Shown one piece after another: positions 22,331 through 32,951 of a DNA stretch of 64,000 bases (its first letter is position 1; each line of letters starts with the position of its first letter). Below the pieces are notes generated by a model, which was given only the letters and a program-made list of their open reading frames with translations, was not told where the DNA came from and made no database searches. The position numbers were made by a program, and so were the translations under genes. Where the stretch lies: contig CM040446.1 of NCBI GenBank assembly GCA_022749755.1, forward strand, positions 647,339-711,338, read 5' to 3'. This stretch comes from Azadirachta indica (lineage: Eukaryota > Streptophyta > Magnoliopsida > Sapindales > Meliaceae).

Positions 22331-23134
22331 CATATAATTCAATTACTCATTTGTAGTGAATAATATGGATATTGAGTGTTAATAAATTTTCTCTAAGCCT
22401 TTTGTGAAGAGGCTATAACAAAAAAAAAAATTTATGAATATTGAGTAGATCTATTTGCACCACAAAATTTAATTTAAATACTTGTACTTTTAAAAACTAT
22501 TTATTAGAAAAATATTGATTGTGTCATTTATTATATAAGCACAGTTAATATTTTTTTTTTACACCCATTCTTCCACAATAAAATAAATATTTAAATTCTA
22601 TAGCTATTACATGACTTTAGATCCTAAGACCTGTCCATAAGTTATGGAAAAAATTATAATATCATTAATTAAAAATTTTTTTAAACGTCTATAGAAAACT
22701 ATATACTACATAACAATATAGAACTTTTTCTTTATTAAATATTATTAATTTTTTATTTTTAATTAATTTTTAAAATTCTATGTAAAAAATAAAAACTACT
22801 AGTGTTTGATGAATATCTTTATTAGCGAACAGAAAAAATTAAGATACATAATAAAAATAATATAATTAAGGTCTTTTAGACACTTACAAAGATATATAGA
22901 GTAAATCTTAATTCTTGAATATTTTTTAAATGGTTCAACTAAAGGAGTATTCAAAATAGATTTTAGGGTGCAAATAAATCAAATTATCCTAAATGTTTTA
23001 TTTGTAAAGTTGGCAGCTTGGCTATTTAGTAATAACATAAAATAAAATAAAATAACTTTTGATTTAATAGAATAAAATTATCTTTATCTTAATCTGTCTA
23101 ATATTAAAAAGAAGAATATGTATCCCCGTTGTCG

Positions 23135-23142
23135 TATAAAAG
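23135..23142 (+). promoter_or_regulatory. TATA box of synthase pseudogene 1
   Basis: TATAAAAG located 115-122 bases before the ATG at 23257, a normal plant promoter-to-start spacing. It is preserved in copy 2 at 44423-44430. Confidence 0.6.
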
Positions 23143-23256
23143 GAGAGTGCTTGCGTGCTAACTCTTTGTAAGTGTATTCATCTTATCTCCTGGAACTAAA
23201 ACTGACAGAATCGGTGGTGTTTGAATATATCCCAAGACCAATCCAATCCTCCATTA

Positions 23257-24552
23257 ATGGCGACCGAGCAACATAAACCAGTGCCTTTCTATAAGTACAA
23301 GGTCAAGAAAGATGCTTCTAAGGTAATTACTAATCTCTCATCTACAATTCAATTCTTTTATCATGCATGCATGCATATTAATATTATACTTCTATTTTAA
23401 ATTGATAAGATAATAATGTTTTCTGTTTTCTTGACGGTCAGCTCATTACAGCAACTCCCCTTGTAAAACTTAACAAAGTCACTCGAGGATGTGTAGCTAC
23501 CGTTGTTGCGAAGCAAGAGATGTTCCTGCCTACTAAAAGTAACAAAGCCCAGGTCTCTCTTTCACTCTTAATTTTTCACTCTTTCGGTATTGTTAATTAA
23601 CGTCGATCACATCACACACTAAAGAAATCAATTTTATCTCCTTATATTATATTTTTCTACCAACCAGGGCAGCGTTGTTCATGATCAACGATGCAGAAAT
23701 AAGAGGCGAAATTACTCCTAGAGAGGTAATTTGCTGACTTTCAGTACGCAGAAGTAATTGATAATTATTAGCTAGCTAACTTATGTTGAATTGCATTATT
23801 AGACAACAATAATAGAGCCAACGTCAGGAAACTCTGGAATAAGCTTGGGGTTTATGGGAGCGCTGAAAGGTTATAAGGTAATTGCAGCAATGCCTAAAAA
23901 TACAGGCACTGAAACAGGAGTTGCAATGAAAGCATTTGGAGCTAAAGTAGTCCTTACTGACCCCGCCAAAGGAGTGAACGGAGCTATTACGGTCGCTGAA
24001 AAGCTCTATAAGTTAACACCAAATTCTTACATTCTCAAGCCTTTTGAAAATCACGCCAATACTGAGGTATCGTACCCAACAAATTATTAATTAATACATT
24101 CAAGACTTTAATTATTTATTGTTAGATTAATTATCTTAGTCTTTTGAAATTATTATTAACTAGGCACATATAATGACTACGGGTCCTGAAATATGGGATG
24201 CTACTCAAGGAAGAAGTAGACATTTTTGTGATGGGAATTGGTACCGGAGAAACTCTAGCCGGTGTTGCCCAATGTCTTAAACAGAGAAATCCCAAGATCA
24301 AGGTAATTAATTATTTAATTAACTAATCATTCTGAATACAATAATAAATTTTCTTAAAATTCTTCTTCTTTATAATTTTTTTATTGTTTTAATATTCTAG
24401 ATATATAGAGTGGAACCGGCTGAAAGTAACATGTATAATGGGGGCAAACCAGGTGACCAATATTATATTTGATTTTGCTGGAGAAACTGATGATTTATAT
24501 AATTTCAAATAACTTAAATTATAGGTCCTCATGGCATTACTATGATTATGAA
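23257..24552 (+). pseudogene. Cyanoalanine synthase/O-acetylserine(thiol)lyase-like pseudogene 1
   Basis: Family: PLP-dependent beta-substituted alanine synthases, which make cysteine or, from cysteine and cyanide, beta-cyanoalanine. Exons with GT..AG borders: 23257-23322, 23442-23552, 23668-23725, 23803-24066, 24164-24302, 24401-24452 and a stub from 24525. Visible motifs are LITATPLVKLNKVT, the PLP-lysine region PTKSNKA, the substrate loop PTSGNSG, LTDPAKG, TTGPEIWDATQG and VEPAESN..NGGKPGPHG. VDIFVMGIG and VEPAESN favour the cyanoalanine-synthase branch. Lesions: an extra C near the end of exon 2 shifts the frame, an extra A after CAAGG in exon 5 shifts it again, the glycine loop reads GTGETLAG rather than GTGGT, and all sequence after GPHGI (about the last 100 residues) is missing. 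No transit peptide is apparent. Confidence 0.88.
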
Positions 24553-25038
24553 ATTAAAATTATCATTTTGATTATGAATGTTGTGGTAGTTAAACCTCAC
24601 TTTAATCAACATTTCGATGATTTAGATAAAAATGGCTCCTATCAACATTTCAAAAATTCATCACTTTGGTTCAAAATACTTTGGGTAATATAATTTTGAT
24701 TTTTTTTAATTAAAATATTTTGTTGATACTAGATTTCTATTCACTTAATATCAATCAAGAAATTTGCAACTTGTTGGGAGAGCACATCAGGTATGCTTTA
24801 GGCTTCATCTTTTTTGTAACTTTACTAGGAGTTAGTTTTTTATAGTGGCTTAATTAAAATAGAATTTGTGAGCTTTATTGTTTGTATTTCATTGGACTTG
24901 ATTTCTTATTTAGATGGATTTTTAGATGCATATTCTAATACTATCTTTCCAATGTTCTAATTATGCTAATTTTCTGGGCCCTTTTATGTTGGAGTTTTGG
25001 ATTCTGAATTTCTTAAAATTAAAATTTTGAATAACAAT
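24553..25038. other. 3' flank of synthase pseudogene 1
   Basis: Follows the broken last exon. No remaining synthase exon could be found. AT-rich, shared with about 45880-46352 in copy 2 apart from small indels. It ends where the copia LTR begins. Confidence 0.7.
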
Positions 25039-25278
25039 TGTTAATAATAATTGATTAATGAAATCAAGATGATTTCTTTCCTTGATTTTGTTAGTCAATA
25101 TTATTAACAACTTTTCCTTATTTACTATGATTCCTTCTATTTTTATTACTTTGATTTCTTTCCATAAATATTGTACATAATTACATATTATTTGTTTTCT
25201 TATATATTGTTTTGTAAAGCTTATATAAAGGATACTATTGTACTAAACTTATTTAAGAAATAAGAATCGATTTCTTCA
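25039..25278 (+). repeat. 5' LTR of copia-1
   Basis: 240 bp, begins TGTTAATAATAATTG and ends CTTCA. Contains a TATATAAAG element near 25223 that could be the element's promoter. Followed two bases later by the primer-binding site. Confidence 0.9.
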
Positions 25279-25280
25279 TA

Positions 25281-25292
25281 TGGTATCAAAAC
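25281..25292 (+). other. Primer-binding site of copia-1 (initiator Met tRNA)
   Basis: TGGTATCAAAAC directly after the 5' LTR, close to the canonical TGGTATCAGAGC complement of plant initiator methionine tRNA. The copia-2 copy reads TGGTATCAGAAC. Confidence 0.8.
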
Positions 25293-25931
25293 TAGATTTG
25301 GCTTCATCTCAATATTGGTTTTCCTTCTGATATTTAGTTTGAAATTCTGTCTCTCTACACTATCCGCAAGATTCACTATTTTTCGCTCTCCTCAACTGTG
25401 CGTGGACTCCACGAGCCACCATCCTTATCCGCGCGTGTGGCTCACACGCGGCTGCCACAACCAACCTTCTTTTTGTAGCACCACATGTTCCCACAGCATT
25501 AGAGTTTGCTGGCCAATCTGTTTGTGGTCTCTATATCCTCACACGTGCCACCATTTAGCCTACAAAAAAAGAGTCATTTTTTGGTTCTATCATGCTTCGA
25601 TCTGACATATTCCCGGCGAGTGAATCCTCATTGCCACCGTCTTTCGACTCAGAACGCTCCGACCATCGTTCCTATAGTCTCCTTTTGCCATTTCTAACGT
25701 TCCATTGTCGTAGTCGACTCCGGGTCAAAACTGCATGCGCTGCCTTTGCTCCACCAACGTCTTCGGTGAGTGAATCCTCACCGCCTCCTCCAATTGACTC
25801 AAGACGGGCCAAGCATCCTGCCTGTTGCCTTTGTGCTTTATTTCCAACCACCCACTGAGGTCAAATTGATTGGACTGTTCTTTGATCAAATAGTTTTTCA
25901 GCTATTTCTTTATTCTTGTTTCTGTCAAATC
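25293..25931 (+). other. Untranslated leader of copia-1
   Basis: Unusually GC-rich for this window (about 25380-25850). Overlapping frames are open in two phases, but none resembles gag and the phases differ between copia-1 and copia-2. It lies between the primer-binding site and the gag start, so it is best read as leader. Confidence 0.6.
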
Positions 25932-26745
25932 ATGGATAAATTAGATGTATCTCACCCTATTCATATCCAGTTAGATGGATATAATTATGTTTTATGGGAT
26001 CAAGCAATGTCCAGTTTCTTTAAAAGACGTCATCTTTAGCTATATGTTACTGGCCATATCACCAAACCTATAAAAACTGATGAAGAAACTGATGAAAAGT
26101 TCGTTGATCGTTTGGAAGAGTGGGACAATAAAAATCATCAAATAATTATGTGGTTCCGTAATACATCTATCACTTCTATCCATCTACAATTTGAGAAATT
26201 TGAGACAGTCAAAGCATTGTGGGACTTTTTTAGTCATCGGTATACTGCCACTAATTTGTCACACCAATATCAGATCCTATGCAAGATTTATCAGATGTGC
26301 TAAGAGCTCGATCAGTATATTTCTGATTTTGACTCCCATATGCAATTTTTATGAGACCAGTTATCACTTTCAGAACCTAAATGGATAACCTATGATGATG
26401 TAGCAAGATTTACCACTTTAAGGATCAGCAAAGGTTAATGATATTTCTCATTGCCTTACAAGATACATTTGAACCTACTCGAGCTTTACTTTTTCATCAA
26501 AAACCTTTACCTACTTTTGATGAAGCTATTGATATACTTCTCTATGAAGAAACCGACTTGCTCATTTACAACCACCTCACCTTGACACTACTTTAGCTAC
26601 AACTTCAACTTCTCAGCCTGCCTCTATAGTAAACTGTAACTATTATCATAAAAATGAGCACTAAGTTCTCAATTGTCCCATCTGAAAATGCAAAGTTTGT
26701 CGCAAAGTTGGTTTTCAGCACTTTGCACGAGACTGTCCAAATAAA
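25932..26745 (+). pseudogene. copia-1 gag remnant
   Basis: Begins MDKLDVSHPIHIQLDGYNY, followed by LWDQAMSSFF and later WDFFSHRYTAT, the UBN2-type gag pattern of plant copia elements. A CX2CX6HX4C zinc-knuckle-like motif (CKVCRKVGFQHFARDC) lies at about 26690-26740. Stops occur after RRHL, after IYQMC and several more times, so no capsid protein can be made. Confidence 0.8.
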
Positions 26746-26899
26746 GGAAGACCGAAGCATCCACTACTGTCTGCTGCTGCTGCTGATAACACCAATGACT
26801 ATCTTACCTCTCTTTTCTTTACCACCACTGATCCTGTATCTCTTCTTCAGCAACTTTTGCAGAAATTTGATAATCTTCCTATTTCAACTTCCTCAATTC

Positions 26900-28150
26900 C
26901 CTCAGCTACATCCTTTTAGTACTTTGACTCTGCATGCTATAATCATATGACTGCAGACTTTACTCTCCTTTTTTCTAAGTCTCTTATCTAACATTTTCCT
27001 TCCATTCAAGCTACGAATGGATCTGCTATACATGTCAGTCACTTAGAATAAATCCCTTTATCTAATCTCTCTTTACTTAACACCTTCCTAATTCCCTCTC
27101 TTATTCACAACCTTTTATCTGTTGGTTAATTATGTGATCTTTTTTTTTTATGTTCTTTTCACTGCATTTTATTGTTATGTACAGGATCCGAAGACAGATT
27201 AGATGCTTGGGATAGGCCGTAAAGTTGGATGTCTGTTTAAGCTCATCAGTCTTCATCTGCCATCCACATGTCGCTCTGTTCCTCTGTCTGTTGCTTCCAC
27301 AACTTCTGTCCCTTCCTTCAGTCTTTGGCACTTCCGAATAGGGCATATGTCAATCGATCATCTCCGTTCACTGGTTTTTAGTGGTATTCTGGGTACTGTC
27401 TCCCATGATCAAATTGATTATGTCTCTTGTCAGTTAGTAAAATGTACTGCTTTACCTTTCAATAATAATGACTCTATTTTTATTACTCCATTAGATCTCA
27501 TCCATTCTGATATATGGGGACCCTCTCTTAATGCCACTATGAGAGGTTCCAATACTTTGCTAATTTTGTTGATGATTACTCACGTTATACCTAGATTTAT
27601 CTTATGAAGTATAGATCAAAGTTATCCAAAATTTATCATGATTTTGTTAAAATAGTTCAAACACAATTTTCCTACTCTATTAAAGTTTTTCGCACTAATA
27701 ATGCTATGGAATACAAAAATTCTAAGTTTTTAGAGCTCTTGCAAACCAATGGAACTCTTTTTCAACGCTCTTATCTTGGCACATCCCAATAAAATGATTG
27801 GGCTGAACTTAAACATAGACATATCTTTAAAACTGTTCATTTTTTCTCATCTCTACCTCTTATCTAGAGCGTTTTTGGGAAGAAGCTGGTCTTATAGCTA
27901 CGTACATTATCAATCGACTTCCTTCTCCACTCCTGCGAAATCAATCTCTTATGAGCAAATGTCTGGGACTCCTTCTAACTATAATCTACTTAATGTTTTT
28001 TGTTGTGCCTGCTTTGTTTTTCTACAACCTCATGAATATACCAAATTAAAACCACGTACTTATCTATGTTGTTTTCTAGGATATGGGATTGAACATAAAG
28101 GTTACAAATGTTGAGTTCCTGTGTCCAATCGATTCCGTATATCTAGACAT
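26900..28150 (+). pseudogene. copia-1 protease and integrase remnant
   Basis: FDSACYNHMTADF (about 26922-26962) is the aspartic protease active-site region, with Ala in place of the usual Gly after DS. LWHFRIGHMSIDHL (about 27325) is the integrase HHCC zinc region, followed by LIHSDIWGP with the first catalytic Asp. The second Asp region reads VFRTNNAMEY, where the usual RTDNG(G) Asp is Asn, and the third is degraded. Multiple stops and frame changes confirm loss of function. Confidence 0.78.
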
Positions 28151-28499
28151 GTAGTCTTCTAGGAACAGAAAATGTTCTTGTCTATTTCCAGTTTTCGTTT
28201 AGAATTTAATCTTCCTCCTTTCTTTACTTACAAGTTTATAGATCTATTTCCAGATAACACTAATATAGGTAATTCAGATGAGCCCTCAGCAAATATATCC
28301 ATTGCACCACTGCCTACTCCTAAGCTGACAACATCGTCTTCTGGGTCTACATTTGACATCTCTACTGTCCCTCCGTCTCACTCTTCTGATCTTCCTCTTC
28401 CACCTCGTCAATCTAATCGGGTAAGAGAACTTCCTATTCGACTTTCAGATTATCGTTGTTTTTTCTACAATTCTTTCCTTGTATGAGCCTTAATCTTAT

Positions 28500-29970
28500 T
28501 CTGACACTAGTTCTAATCCTGTTTGGTAGCAAGCAATAGCAGAAGAACTACAGCACCTGAAAAATCTCATATATGGGACCTGGTTGATCTACTACCTCAA
28601 AAATTAGCAATTGGTTGCAAATAGGTTTACAAAATCAAAATTAAAGCTGATAGTTCTATTGAATGGTAGAAAGCCAAACTGGTTGCTGAAGGATTCAATC
28701 AAAAGTATAATATTGACTATGAAGAAATCTTTGCCTCTTTTGGCCATGGCTGTTGTATGACAATGAACACTGTTTCAGATGGATGTTAAAAATGCCTTCC
28801 TTAATAGTGACTCACTGAAGATGTTTATATGAAGCCTCTTGTAGGATATTCCCATCCACCACACAATCTACAAGCTTCGTTGTGCCTTGTACAATCTCAA
28901 ACAGGCTCTTAAAGCTTGGTTTGCCAAGTTTAGCACTACTATTTAGCAATTTGGTTTTCACTCTAGCTTTTATGATACATCTCTTTATTTTCAATACAGA
29001 TCATACATGTGTTATTCCCTTACTTTATACGAATGATATGATATTGATGGAATATTTGCTCTTAAGACTTCACTTCAGCAGCATTTTGAGATAAAGGATT
29101 TTGGCCATCTTAACTACTTTCTTAGTTTTGAGTTGTTTTTTGACTCTGACGGCTATTATCCTTCTCAGGCCAAATATGCATTAGATCTCCTTGCTCAAGC
29201 TGGGTTGACCAATAATAAAAAAACTTCTACTCCTCTAGAGCCTAATGCCAAACTCACGCTTCTTGATGGGGTTTCACTTCAAAATGCCACCCTTTATCGA
29301 CAGTTAGTTGGTAGTTTAATTTATCTCATAGTTACTTGACTTGATATATCTCGTGCTGTTCATATTATGGGTCAGTACATTTCAGCTCCTCGCTCTCTTC
29401 ATTATGCAGCTGTTCTTCATATTCTTCACTACATCAAAGGCACTTTATTCATGGGCTTCATTTCTTTGCCTGTTCATCTTTACAGTTATGTACCTTTTCT
29501 AATGTAGACTAGACTGGTGATTCTACTAACTGACACTCTATAACTGATATTTTTATTTTCTTAAGTGACTCTCTTATTTCTTGGAGTTGTCAAAAGCAAA
29601 CTGTTGTTGCAAGATCTAACACAAAAGCAGAATGCCGTGCTCTTATAGATACTACTCAGGAGATTACTTGGCTTCGTTGGCTTTTCAGTAATATAAGTGT
29701 TCATCATTCTGGTCCTACTTCTTTAGCTTGTGATAATAGTAGTATTATTCAGATTGCTCAGAATGATGTCTTCCATGAGCACACCCAACATATTAAAGTT
29801 GACTGTCATTTCATTCGTCAACATATCACTCAAGGCACCATTACCCTCTGTTCAATCCTTTCTTTGGACCAATTAGTGGATATGTTCACCAAAAGTTATT
29901 ATCCTAAGCGTTTTCGTGATCTGGTGTCCAAACTCAAGATAATTTCTACTAAACCATCTTTATTTTGAGT
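28500..29970 (+). pseudogene. copia-1 reverse transcriptase and RNase H remnant
   Basis: RT motifs: FQMDVKNAFLNSDS (about 28774), YKLRCALYNLKQALKAWF (about 28868) and LYTNDMILM (about 29025). In the last of these the catalytic YVDD box has become YTND, so one active-site Asp is lost. Downstream are SQAKYALDLLAQAGL and STPLEPNAKL. RNase H pieces QKQTVVARSNTKAE, ACDNSSIIQIAQN and HEHTQHIKVDCHFIR lie at about 29590-29830. The frame ends near the polypurine tract. Confidence 0.82.
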
Positions 29971-29974
29971 GGGG
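29966..29974 (+). other. Polypurine tract of copia-1
   Basis: TGAGTGGGG one base before the 3' LTR, the usual plus-strand priming site of LTR elements. Confidence 0.7.
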
Positions 29975-29975
29975 C

Positions 29976-30215
29976 TATTAATGATAATTGATTAATGAAA
30001 TCAGAGATGATTTTTTTTCTTGATTTTGTTAGTCAATATTATTAACAACTTTTCCTTATTTACTATGATTCCTTCTCCTTTTATTACTTTGATTTCTTTC
30101 CATAAGTATGTACATAATTACATATTATTTGTTTCCTTATATATTGTTTTGTAAAGCCTATATAAAGGCTACTATTGTACTAAACATATTCAAGAAATAA
30201 GGATCGATCTCTTCA
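29976..30215 (+). repeat. 3' LTR of copia-1
   Basis: 240 bp, begins TATTAATGATAATTG (initial TG mutated to TA) and ends CTCTTCA. Same length as the 5' LTR with about 15 differences by eye. Confidence 0.88.
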
Positions 30216-30428
30216 CAATAATGATGACAAAGTTATAGCAACTTTAAATATATTTATTATCAGGAATGAAATCACGATTCTACATTACTACTAGGAAGTA
30301 AAAACCATCTTCCCAAACGAATAAAAAATCGTAATAATAATAATGACAATTCCTTAACCCATTCTAATTCTATAAGAATTATAAAAGTAAAATGTGTTCT
30401 AGCTAATAAGCTTCGAGTTAGTCCTTGT
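30216..30428. other. Short flank between copia-1 and prolamin-like gene 2
   Basis: No gene seen. The part from about 30358 (CCATTCTAATTCTATAAG.A) matches the 3' flanks of genes 1 and 4. Confidence 0.6.
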
Positions 30429-31083
30429 TCAAACTGCCTTGGGTGCTGGTGTAGACTCGACAACCTTAGCACAAGTGCTTTTCAACAATGGAGGGAAGAA
30501 GGGATTAAATGGGAACATCTTGGGCCAACACTTATCATTGATATCAGTGACAAACCTTGCAGCAAGCAGGGCCAATACCACTGAAAATTTCGCCACTGGT
30601 GAGTGCTTTATAAATCTCTAAAGCACACCCTTCTGTGTTTGTAATAGATTTCCAGCATTCTGTAATCTCAGTCTCATTTAACAGTAATGGCAAGGGCACC
30701 TTGCCGGCGGCATTTGTTCCAGCTGCTGCTTGAGGTGAAGGTGCAGCACAGAAATTCTTCAGCAGTGGAGGAAAAAATGGATTTAATGGGAACATCTTAG
30801 GCCAGCAACTGTCATTGACTTGATTAATGGCGCTGCAACAGACGGGACCAATCTTTCCAATTTGGCCATGGGAAAGTGACTCGTTAATCTCCCTGAAGCA
30901 ACCTGGAATGCTTCTAAGGGATTCCCAGCATTTATCAGCGCCTTCTATATGTGGTAATAAGCCTGGAATTTGGATGAATGGTGGTGCTGGCTTGAACTGC
31001 GCTAGTCCCGTTGAGACCAATATTGCTATACAAGCCACAACCAACATCATAGAACCTGCATTTGATGATGATATTTTCGCCAT
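30429..31083 (-). pseudogene. Prolamin-like two-domain protein, gene 2, frameshifted in domain 2
   Basis: Starts with the same signal peptide and first domain as gene 1 (six cysteines, SHGQ rather than SHCQ) and keeps the long Ala/Pro linker. One extra base in an A run at about 30552-30554 changes GPACCKVV.. into GPACCKVCH and a stop, giving a 179-residue product. The remaining sequence to 30429 still encodes, in the shifted frame, the CWPKMFP..PFFPPLL motif, so the lesion is recent. The truncated product would lose the last two domain-2 cysteines. It could be a pseudogene, a sequencing error or a shortened but expressed protein. Confidence 0.8.
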
Positions 31084-31164
31084 CAGAAAACTATTTTGCT
31101 GTAAGTATTGTATGAACCGGAGGGATGTGTTTAATTTGTGATTCTGAAGATGAAATTTGTTTGG

Positions 31165-31172
31165 AATTTATA
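31165..31172 (-). promoter_or_regulatory. TATA box of prolamin-like gene 2
   Basis: TATAAATT on the minus strand, 82-89 bases upstream of the ATG, same position as in genes 1 and 4. Confidence 0.6.
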
Positions 31173-32951
31173 GAACGTCAGATGGAGTTACTTGTCTTGA
31201 AATATTTATTATAATAAATTAAGGCCGTAGCAGTTCTAATAACATTATTTTGTTTTAAAATCTCTTATATTAAATCGTTAAAATGGCATCTCTTGCAATA
31301 AGGCGATAAATATTCATGAATAGGTTTTGTTTTCCTTCATTTTGTGTCGAAAGGCTGAACTGGTCTTTAAAGATGAATTAATAAATAAATGTTGACCCCT
31401 TTTTTGCAGCATGCAACTCAAAACTTTATTTTTTTGTCTTTTCAGTATAAGAATATATACAATTAGATTTCAAACAGGGTTTTGTGAAACAACATGAAGT
31501 TCAGCTCAGTTTAATATAATGTCTATTAATTTTTAACTAATTCACTATTTCTTTTAATATCTATTAAATTTGAAGAGGAATGGATTATGAAATACCTCTG
31601 CACATTAGTTTAAAATTGATGTTTGTAGTTTTGAAGTTGTAATTGTTTCAAAATAAAAACAACAAAAATATTATTAATAAAAGTGAGTAAACTTTATTAA
31701 AAGTTTGCATTAACGAACCCTTTCCTAACTTTAATTTTAAACTTAAATAAGATTCAACAATAAACATATCCTAACATAAGTAATAAATTGATATATGTAA
31801 TTTCAAAATGTTATTTTAAGCAAACAATTAAATATTTAAGGCATGAAAGGAATAACATATAACAGAATAATAAACATTATACCAGTTTGCAATCAGGAAA
31901 GTACGCATCTTTAAACTTTGTTGATAGCTATTTTCCCCATTTAATGTATGAATAGGTCTGCAAATTAACATTTGAATATTTAAATATTATTCGGATTGTA
32001 GTTTAGATGGTATGAGATATGTTGAATGCACTTAAGTCGTCTTTAATTTGAGAAAATAATATGAGTAAAAATTTGTTGTTTCGCAATCTCGCCCATCTAA
32101 TCCCTTAAAAAGTCTTTAAATATTTAATTTGGCAATTCAGTTTACTAATCTTTTAAGTTACGAGAATTGATGATGTGAATACATGTTTAAATAACGCCTA
32201 AGGTCCTACATTAATAATTTTTGTTGTTTCGAGAGCATTCAAATTCATTTAATGTTCCCAGCATTAGAAGGAGTTTTTCTTAATTAACGTGTATAACTTC
32301 ACATAAAACCTAACTCCAAATTTTCAATGCTGACTTCTATATTATATTTAAGGAAAAGAATTAATATAATAAAGGAACGTTTCTAATCATTTAAAATGGA
32401 AAAATATTTTAAAATTTATATACCACTAAAATAATATAATAAATTGCCTCCAACTTAAGTTTAATTTTAAAATAAATTAATTAGATTTATGCGACAAAGA
32501 CTACTAGTAAACATTATTAATTAGATTCACGTGACAAATTATTATGTATTAATTAGATTAATTACTAAAATTTTTTCAGATGGTATACAAAAAATTGTCA
32601 TTCAAATACTAGCAACATTAGAACCCGGAGGAATGTGATTAATTTATTTTCTCCCATCAATTAAACAGAAGCCTAACTAGCGAGAATACGACAATATAAT
32701 TAACCCAAATATATATGCAGTGCAATCAAAGGTCGACTTTCGTTCGCGATGGCTATAGAAAAGCCAATAAGCAGCTTATTTTAGAATTTTTAATTAAATT
32801 TGTAGTTGGTAATTAAGAAAAATATAAGCTGGTTGTTTCATAATCTGCTTCGACCTTATGGCAGATTTTATAAGTAAAGAAAGGGCTACTTGTAAATAAT
32901 TTCTTATTATAATTATTCACGATTGCATTCTAAAATTTCTATTATGACGTT
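31173..32951. repeat. Upstream flank of prolamin-like gene 2
   Basis: Non-coding. Closely matches 62656-64000 and, from about 31677 on, 54532-55810. No frames of note. It ends where block X2 begins. Compared with 55811-56347, about 540 bases between the flank and the X core are absent here. Confidence 0.8.

Larger units (their letters stand above)
16004..23134. repeat. Block Y, copy Y1 (non-coding, upstream of synthase pseudogene 1)
   Basis: Seven kilobases of AT-rich sequence with no convincing gene. It is collinear and nearly identical with Y2 (38409-44422), except that about 16325-17449 is missing there. Internally it is built of related repeats (see 16270-17340 and 21030-22330, with further motif copies near 18140-18280 and 19440-19690). 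Short frames on either strand are not conserved in a coding manner. Confidence 0.85.
25039..30215 (+). mobile_element. Complete but degenerate Ty1/copia retrotransposon (copia-1)
   Basis: About 5.18 kb with two 240-bp LTRs (25039-25278 and 29976-30215), a primer-binding site complementary to initiator-Met tRNA and a polypurine tract. Internal order is gag, protease, integrase, reverse transcriptase, RNase H, which defines copia. Reading frames are riddled with stops and frameshifts. By eye the LTRs differ at about 15 of 240 positions (around 94% identical), indicating an old insertion. Flanks share CAAT but a clean 5-bp target duplication is not evident. The same insertion, truncated, is present in the duplicated segment at 46353. 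Confidence 0.92.

Noticed and set aside
24525..24990. Search for missing synthase 3' exons
   Set aside because: Only the GPHGI start of the next exon is recognisable. None of the later conserved motifs could be found before the copia LTR.
25315..25858. Overlapping open frames in a GC-rich stretch
   Set aside because: This is the copia leader between primer-binding site and gag. Frames are not conserved with copia-2.
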